The notes below the pieces were generated by a model. That model ran no database searches. It saw only the letters and a list, made by a program, of their open reading frames with translations, and had not been told where the DNA came from. 46,414 bases of DNA from assembly GCF_027489515.1 (NCBI RefSeq), contig NZ_JAIXZS010000016.1:1-46414 (forward strand), read 5' to 3'. This document shows, one piece after another, positions 41,446-46,414 of this stretch; the first letter of the stretch is position 1, and each line of letters starts with the position of its first letter. The position numbers and the translations under genes are program-made. Origin of the DNA: Novosphingobium sp. Its GTDB lineage: Bacteria; Pseudomonadota; Alphaproteobacteria; Sphingomonadales; Sphingomonadaceae.

Positions 41446-42315
41446 TCACACCACTTCGCGCAGCACCTCGCCGAGCCCGCTCGCCGCGATCAGCGCATCC
41501 TGGCCTTCCGCCACGATCAGTCCGATCCGGCGGCGATAATCATAACCCTGCAAGGGCACCGCCACCGTGCCTGTCCCGGCGAGCGAGACCGGCCCCGTTG
41601 TCACGCCCGCACCTGCCGCGACGAGGGCAAGGCAGCGATCCTCGTTCGCGCTGCGCAAGGCAAAGTGGGGCCGCACCCCGCGCGCGGTGAAGAAGCGGCT
41701 TGTCTCGGCGAGGATCTCGCAACTGCGGCGCGCAATCATCGTCTCGCCTGCCAGCTCTTCGGGGAGCAGCACCTCACGCCCCGCCAGCCGGTGCGCGGCG
41801 GGCAGGATCATCGCATAGCCTTCCTCGCGCAGCAGCTCGCCCTCGTCCGCGCTGCGCAGCGTGGTGATGATGGCATCGAGCCGGTGCTCGGCAAGGCGGC
41901 GGCGCAAGTCCGCATCGGGCGCATCAGTCAGCGTCAGCAACGCCTTGCCTTTCCGGTCTTTGGCCCCATCCCCGGCGTAATGCGCCGCAATCGCCGCCGT
42001 GCTGCGCGTAGCGAGCGAGGAAAGCACGCCGAGGCGCAGCGGCGGGGCAGGGGGCGGCGTTTCCAGCACGCCCCTTTCGGCAAGGCCGAACTCGCGCTCG
42101 ATCGCGCGGGCATGGACGAGTAGCCGGTTGCCCGCCTCGGTCAGTCGCAGCGCGCGCCGCTCGCGCAGGATCAGCGGGGTCCCGAGCGAACGCTCCAGTT
42201 CGGCAATCCCGGCTGAGAGCGTGGGCTGCGAGACATGCAGCCGGCTTGCCGCCGCGGTGAACGAGCCGGTATCCACAAGCGCGATGAACTGGCGGACGAG
42301 GCGGCGGCTCAGCAT
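41446..42315 (-). CDS. LysR family transcriptional regulator
   Basis: The 289-residue protein has the LysR HTH at residues 5-65 (FIALVDTGSFTAAASRLHVSQPTLSAGIAELERSLG) and a substrate-binding domain after residue 90. It diverges from the leucine-degradation genes, with 95 bases between, the usual LysR arrangement with a target operon. This is unusual because known liu operons are often controlled by a MerR-type LiuR. A T-N11-A box lies over its own start codon. The effector could be a branched-chain acyl-CoA, as an inference. Confidence 0.9.
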   Translation of the reverse strand: MLSRRLVRQFIALVDTGSFTAAASRLHVSQPTLSAGIAELERSLGTPLILRERRALRLTEAGNRLLVHARAIEREFGLAERGVLETPPPAPPLRLGVLSSLATRSTAAIAAHYAGDGAKDRKGKALLTLTDAPDADLRRRLAEHRLDAIITTLRSADEGELLREEGYAMILPAAHRLAGREVLLPEELAGETMIARRSCEILAETSRFFTARGVRPHFALRSANEDRCLALVAAGAGVTTGPVSLAGTGTVAVPLQGYDYRRRIGLIVAEGQDALIAASGLGEVLREVV

Positions 42316-42328
42316 AGGTTTTTCCTAT
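42314..42328. promoter_or_regulatory. LysR-type T-N11-A box
   Basis: ATAGGTTTTTCCTAT is a perfect 5-bp dyad with a 5-base spacer, and T42315 to A42327 gives the T-N11-A spacing of LysR sites. It overlaps the LysR start codon and lies 83 bases before the isovaleryl-CoA dehydrogenase ATG, so it could serve autorepression and control of the operon. Confidence 0.6.
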
Positions 42329-42410
42329 ACTACCGCCCGGCAAAATTCAATTTTTCAAAAGGACATCGTTTCCCATAGACTGCGCGCGGGATTGAGGAGT
42401 CTGACCAGAA

Positions 42411-43577
42411 ATGCGCGCCACGCCCGAGCTTGATTTCGCCCTGCCTGAAAGCGCCCTGATGATCCGCGAGGCGGCGGGCCGCTTTGCCGACGAGCAGATT
42501 GCGCCGCTTGCTGCCAAAGTGGATGCAGAGGACTGGTTCCCGCGCGATCTCTGGCCCGCGATGGGTGCGCTGGGGCTCCACGGCATCACGGTGGAAGAGG
42601 AATGGGGCGGCCTCGGCCTTGGCTATCTCGATCACGTCATCGCGGTCGAGGAAGTGAGCCGCGCCTCCGCCTCGGTCGGCCTCAGCTACGGTGCGCACTC
42701 CAACCTTTGCGTCAACCAGATCCGCCGCTGGGGCAATGACGAGCAGAAGGCCAAGTATCTGCCGAAGCTGATTTCCGGCGAGCATCTGGGCAGCCTTGCC
42801 ATGTCGGAAGCAGGCGCCGGGTCGGACGTCGTCTCGATGAAGCTCAAGGCCGATGCGGTGCCGGGCGGCTTCGTGCTCAACGGCACCAAGTTCTGGATCA
42901 CCAACGCGACGTATGCCGATACCCTCGTGGTCTATGCCAAGACCGCGCCCGAGGCCGCGAGCCGGGGCATCACCGCGTTCCTGATCGAAAAGGACATGCC
43001 CGGCTTCTCCATCGGCCAGAAGATCGACAAGATGGGGATGCGCGGCTCGCCCACGGCGGAGCTGGTGTTCAACGATTGCTTCGTGCCCGAAGAGAACGTG
43101 ATGGGCCCGCTGCATGGCGGCGTCGGCGTGCTGATGAGCGGCCTCGATTACGAGCGGGTGGTGCTCGCGGGCATCCAGCTCGGCCTGATGCAGGCCTGCC
43201 TCGATACCGTCATCCCCTACGTGCGCGAGCGCAAGCAGTTCGGCAAACCCATCGGCGCCTTCCAGCTGATGCAGGGCAAAGTGGCGGACATGTACGTCGC
43301 GCTGCAATCGGCGCGGGCCTATACCTATGCCGTCGCGCGCGCGGCGGATGCCGGGCAGACGACGCGCTTCGATGCGGCGGGCGTCATCCTGCTCGGCAGC
43401 GAGGCCGCCTTCCGCGTCGCGGGTGAGGCTGTGCAGGCGCTGGGCGGCGCGGGTTACACCAAGGACTGGCCGGTCGAACGCTATCTGCGCGATGCCAAGC
43501 TGCTCGATATCGGCGCGGGCACGAACGAAATCCGGCGGATGCTGATCGGGCGCGAACTGATCGGGGCGAATGGCTGA
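42411..43577 (+). CDS. liuA: Isovaleryl-CoA dehydrogenase
   Basis: This 388-residue FAD enzyme oxidises isovaleryl-CoA to 3-methylcrotonyl-CoA in leucine breakdown. The family marker [14 protein letters not shown] (91-104), the FAD segment [16 protein letters not shown], and the catalytic glutamate in [10 protein letters not shown] (Glu248) are all present; the position of that Glu in the G-helix is characteristic of isovaleryl-CoA dehydrogenases. It overlaps the carboxylase beta gene by one base (TGATG). The gene starts the leucine-degradation transcript controlled from the divergent LysR region. Confidence 0.95.
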   Translation: MRATPELDFALPESALMIREAAGRFADEQIAPLAAKVDAEDWFPRDLWPAMGALGLHGITVEEEWGGLGLGYLDHVIAVEEVSRASASVGLSYGAHSNLCVNQIRRWGNDEQKAKYLPKLISGEHLGSLAMSEAGAGSDVVSMKLKADAVPGGFVLNGTKFWITNATYADTLVVYAKTAPEAASRGITAFLIEKDMPGFSIGQKIDKMGMRGSPTAELVFNDCFVPEENVMGPLHGGVGVLMSGLDYERVVLAGIQLGLMQACLDTVIPYVRERKQFGKPIGAFQLMQGKVADMYVALQSARAYTYAVARAADAGQTTRFDAAGVILLGSEAAFRVAGEAVQALGGAGYTKDWPVERYLRDAKLLDIGAGTNEIRRMLIGRELIGANG

Positions 43578-45175
43578 TGAGCGGCCCCGTCCTCTCGACC
43601 AATCTCGATCCCTCCAGCCCAGAAGCGGAGGCCCGCGCAGCGCACAACCGTGCGCTCGCCGCCGAATTGCGCGCGCGCGTGGCCAAGGCGGCGCTTGGCG
43701 GTGATGAGAAGTCGCGCGCCCGCCATGTTTCGCGCGGGAAGCTGCTTCCGCGTGAGCGGGTGGAGCGGCTGCTCGATCCGGGCTCGCCGTTTCTGGAGAT
43801 CGGCCAGCTCGCGGCGAACGGGATGTACGGCGATGAAGTGCCCGGCGCGGGGATCATTACGGGCATCGGGCGAGTTTCGGGCCGCCAGTGCATGATCTTC
43901 GCCAACGACGCGACGGTGAAGGGCGGCACCTACTTCCCGATGACGGTGAAGAAGCACATCCGCGCGCAGGAAGTCGCTGCGGCGAACCGGCTGCCGTGCA
44001 TCTACCTCGTCGACAGCGGCGGCGCGAACCTGCCCAACCAGGCCGAAGTCTTCCCGGACCGCGACCACTTCGGCCGCTTCTTCTTCAATCAGGCGCAGAT
44101 GAGCGCGGCGGGCATCCCCCAGATCGCCAGCGTGATGGGTAGCTGCACCGCCGGCGGCGCCTATGTGCCCGCGATGAGCGACGAAAGCGTGATCGTGCGC
44201 GAACAGGGCACGATCTTCCTTGCGGGGCCGCCGCTGGTGAAGGCCGCGACGGGCGAGGAAATCAGCGCCGAGGCGCTGGGCGGCGGCGATCTCCATGCGC
44301 GCAAATCGGGCGTGGTCGATCATCTGGCGGACAACGACGAACATGCGCTCACCATCGTGCGCGATATCGTCAGCCACCTCGGCCCGGCTCCCGCCGGTGG
44401 GCAAGGCGTGGCCCCGCGCCCGCCCAAGTACGATGCGGAAGAGCTCTACAGCCTGATCCCCGAGGACGTCCGCGCGCCGTACGATGTCCACGAAGTCATC
44501 GCCCGCACCGTCGATGGCAGCGAGTTCCACGAGTTCAAGGCGCTCTACGGCAACACGCTCGTCTGCGGCTTTGCGCGGATCTGGGGCATGGAAGTCGCGA
44601 TCCTTGCCAACAACGGCGTCCTCTTCAGCGAAAGCGCGGTCAAGGGTGCGCATTTCATCGAACTTGCCTGCCAGCGCCGCATCCCGTTGCTGTTCCTGCA
44701 GAACATCTCGGGCTTCATGGTCGGCGGCAAGTATGAGGCGGAAGGCATTGCCAAACATGGCGCCAAGCTCGTCACCGCCGTCGCCACCGCACAGGTGCCC
44801 AAGCTGACGGTGCTGATCGGCGGCAGCTTCGGCGCTGGCAACTATGGCATGTGCGGCCGCGCCTATGATCCGCGCTTCCTCTTCACCTGGCCCAACGCGC
44901 GCATCAGCGTGATGGGCGGCGAACAGGCGGCTTCCGTGCTCGCCACCGTGCACCGCGATGCGGACAAGTGGACGCCAGAGGAAGCCGAGGCCTTCAAGGC
45001 TCCGATCCGGCAGAAGTATGAAGACGAGGGCAACCCCTATTACGCGACAGCGCGGCTGTGGGACGATGGGGTGATCGATCCGGTGCAGACGCGCGATGTG
45101 CTGGGGCTGGCGCTGGGCGTGTGTCTAGAAGCGCCGATTGCGGAGGCGCCCCGGTTTGGGGTGTTCCGGATGTAA
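43577..45175 (+). CDS. liuB: Methylcrotonyl-CoA carboxylase beta (carboxyltransferase) subunit
   Basis: The 532-residue carboxyltransferase has the acetyl-CoA-carboxylase-like crotonase fold in two halves. It shows GLKP-type lead-in ([20 protein letters not shown]), the oxyanion-hole Gly-rich [19 protein letters not shown], and [23 protein letters not shown] in the second half, which matches 3-methylcrotonyl-CoA carboxylases. It transfers CO2 from biotin to 3-methylcrotonyl-CoA to give 3-methylglutaconyl-CoA. Overlap with the dehydrogenase gene and with the next gene (TAATG) shows translational coupling. The biotin-carboxylase partner starts at 45642. Confidence 0.95.
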   Translation: MSGPVLSTNLDPSSPEAEARAAHNRALAAELRARVAKAALGGDEKSRARHVSRGKLLPRERVERLLDPGSPFLEIGQLAANGMYGDEVPGAGIITGIGRVSGRQCMIFANDATVKGGTYFPMTVKKHIRAQEVAAANRLPCIYLVDSGGANLPNQAEVFPDRDHFGRFFFNQAQMSAAGIPQIASVMGSCTAGGAYVPAMSDESVIVREQGTIFLAGPPLVKAATGEEISAEALGGGDLHARKSGVVDHLADNDEHALTIVRDIVSHLGPAPAGGQGVAPRPPKYDAEELYSLIPEDVRAPYDVHEVIARTVDGSEFHEFKALYGNTLVCGFARIWGMEVAILANNGVLFSESAVKGAHFIELACQRRIPLLFLQNISGFMVGGKYEAEGIAKHGAKLVTAVATAQVPKLTVLIGGSFGAGNYGMCGRAYDPRFLFTWPNARISVMGGEQAASVLATVHRDADKWTPEEAEAFKAPIRQKYEDEGNPYYATARLWDDGVIDPVQTRDVLGLALGVCLEAPIAEAPRFGVFRM

Positions 45176-45645
45176 TGCCCATGATCACCCTTCTCTCCGC
45201 CCTCGCACTCGCCGCCGCGCCGCTACCGCAGGGCGAGCGCCTCCCGCCCCCCGATTTCAGCGACAAGGAAGTCATCGCCACCGTCGATGCCCTCCTCGCC
45301 ACGCTGGAAACCGGCGATGCGCCTGCGCTCCTCAACCTCGTCTATCCCGAAGGTCGCGTCACCGGGCGCGGCACGTTTCCGGGTGGCGCCACCGGCCTGC
45401 GCAGTCGCAGCTTTACCGAATATGCCGCGCGGATGACGCCGGGCTCAGGCTTTGTCGAGCGGATCACCAATCCCGTCATCGAGCAGGACGGCGATGTCGC
45501 GATGGTCTGGGCGCCGTTCACGATCCAGATGGGCGGCAAGCTGGTCAGCTGCGGCTATGATCACTTCGATCTGGTCCGCGAAAACGGCGCGTGGAAAGTG
45601 ATGAACCTGACCTTCTCCTCACGCACGGAAGGGTGCGGCGCATGA
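45175..45645 (+). CDS. NTF2-like (SnoaL/DUF4440-type) exported protein
   Basis: The 156-residue protein starts at 45175, overlapping the carboxylase beta stop, with a hydrophobic, probably cleavable N-terminus ([16 protein letters not shown]). The remainder has the NTF2-like cone pattern ([25 protein letters not shown] ... [43 protein letters not shown]). It overlaps the biotin-carboxylase gene by four bases (ATGA), so it is made with the two carboxylase subunits. A periplasmic protein inside a cytoplasmic catabolic operon is odd; its function is unknown. Confidence 0.75.
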   Translation: MPMITLLSALALAAAPLPQGERLPPPDFSDKEVIATVDALLATLETGDAPALLNLVYPEGRVTGRGTFPGGATGLRSRSFTEYAARMTPGSGFVERITNPVIEQDGDVAMVWAPFTIQMGGKLVSCGYDHFDLVRENGAWKVMNLTFSSRTEGCGA

Positions 45646-46414
45646 TCCAGTCCCTCCTTATCGCCAATCGCGGTGAGATCGCCTGCCGCATCATCCGCAC
45701 GGCGCGCGCGATGGGCATTCGCACCGTGGCGGTCTATTCGGATGCCGATGCCAAGGCGCTCCATGTGCGGCAGGCGGATGAGGCGGTGCATATCGGCCCG
45801 AGCCCGGCGCGCGAGAGCTATCTGGTGGGCGAGAAGATCATCGCCGCTGCCAAGGCGACCGGCGCGGAGGCGATCCATCCGGGTTACGGCTTCCTTTCGG
45901 AGAACGCCGAATTTGCACAGGCGGTGATCGATGCAGGCCTGATCTGGGTGGGGCCGAAGCCCGCCTCGATCACCGCGATGGGCCTCAAGGACGCGGCCAA
46001 GCAGCTGATGGCGGCGGCGGGCGTGCCCGTCACGCCGGGCTATATGGGCGAGAATCAGGACCCGGCCTTCCTTGCGGAGCGCGCTGCTGAAATCGGCTAC
46101 CCCGTCCTTATCAAGGCCGTCGCGGGCGGCGGCGGCAAGGGGATGCGCAAGGTGGAGGCGGCGGCGGAATTTGCCGACGCGCTTGCATCCTGCCAGCGCG
46201 AGGCAGCCGCTTCGTTCGGCAATGCGCATGTGCTGATCGAGAAGTACATCCAGCGCCCGCGCCATATCGAGGTGCAGGTCTTCGGCGATACCCATGGCAA
46301 TGTGGTGCACTTGTTCGAGCGCGACTGCTCGCTCCAGCGCCGCCACCAGAAAGTGATCGAGGAAGCTCCCGCGCCGGGCATGGACGAAGCGACGCGCGAG
46401 GCGCTCTGCGCAGC
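45642..46414 (+). CDS. liuD: Methylcrotonyl-CoA carboxylase alpha (biotin carboxylase) subunit, 3' truncated by window end
   Basis: The first 257 codons of the biotin-carboxylase subunit are present, starting [20 protein letters not shown]. The ATP-grasp Gly-rich loop AGGGGKGM is at residues 161-168, and VEVQ-type [13 protein letters not shown] and [17 protein letters not shown] follow, all in the usual order. The rest, with the BCCP biotin domain, lies beyond the window. It would carboxylate biotin with ATP and bicarbonate and pair with the beta subunit encoded upstream. The start codon overlaps the NTF2-like stop. Confidence 0.93.
   Translation, partial: MIQSLLIANRGEIACRIIRTARAMGIRTVAVYSDADAKALHVRQADEAVHIGPSPARESYLVGEKIIAAAKATGAEAIHPGYGFLSENAEFAQAVIDAGLIWVGPKPASITAMGLKDAAKQLMAAAGVPVTPGYMGENQDPAFLAERAAEIGYPVLIKAVAGGGGKGMRKVEAAAEFADALASCQREAAASFGNAHVLIEKYIQRPRHIEVQVFGDTHGNVVHLFERDCSLQRRHQKVIEEAPAPGMDEATREALCA

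Overview
The window looks like chromosomal DNA of a GC-rich alphaproteobacterium of the order Sphingomonadales (Novosphingobium, Sphingomonas or Erythrobacter-like). Four things suggest this: the rplQ context, the alphaproteobacterial DUF1476 / BolA / CGFS-glutaredoxin trio, a Wza-Wzc-sugar transferase exopolysaccharide locus, and a leucine-degradation (liu) operon. Strain-level identity cannot be set from the sequence alone. I see no rRNA, tRNA or CRISPR array.

Layout. 1-5.3 kb is housekeeping: ribosomal protein L17 with its terminator, an exported prolyl oligopeptidase, DUF1476, BolA, GrxD with its terminator, then a G-rich structured gap and a NUDIX hydrolase. 5.4-24.2 kb is a polysaccharide region: sugar-phosphate transferase, several glycosyltransferases, a flippase, a Wzy-like membrane protein, an acyltransferase, a Wzc-type tyrosine autokinase and a Wza-type export lipoprotein. 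A small accessory block sits inside it (11.6-16.6 kb): an exported protein, a GbsR/MarR regulator with its target membrane-SRPBCC gene, a 261-bp inverted-repeat element, OsmC, and a YCII protein with an ECF42-like sigma factor. A first HPP membrane protein closes the region.

24.5-29.9 kb holds one large restriction-modification gene (type ISP/IIG-like, 1061 codons when rejoined). It is cut by a complete 2188-bp IS1595-family element with 24-bp perfect terminal repeats and an 8-bp target duplication. The element carries cargo besides its ISXO2-like transposase: a HARE-HTH-like protein, a 19-residue hydrophobic peptide with a very strong ribosome binding site, and perhaps a 63-residue protein. 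30-32.7 kb has an MBL-fold enzyme with its Shine-Dalgarno buried in a hairpin, an ArsR/AHSA1 pair and a second HPP protein. 32.7-38.1 kb encodes cell-surface functions on the minus strand: an 883-residue RTX/cadherin protein with seven 58-residue repeats, a SleB-type cell-wall hydrolase and an outer-membrane beta-barrel. 38.4-41.4 kb returns to polysaccharide genes (glycosyltransferase, pyruvyl transferase). 41.4-46.4 kb is a LysR regulator divergent from isovaleryl-CoA dehydrogenase, methylcrotonyl-CoA carboxylase beta, an NTF2-like protein and the 5' part of methylcrotonyl-CoA carboxylase alpha, which runs off the end.

Most noteworthy: the cargo-bearing IS that inactivates the restriction gene; the GbsR regulator whose perfect 18-bp palindrome spans its own, probably leaderless, start codon and recurs (15/18) before the next gene; a 24-bp motif shared by the leaders of the HPP and YCII/ECF genes; and the 261-bp inverted-repeat element that supplies the last codons of a membrane protein.
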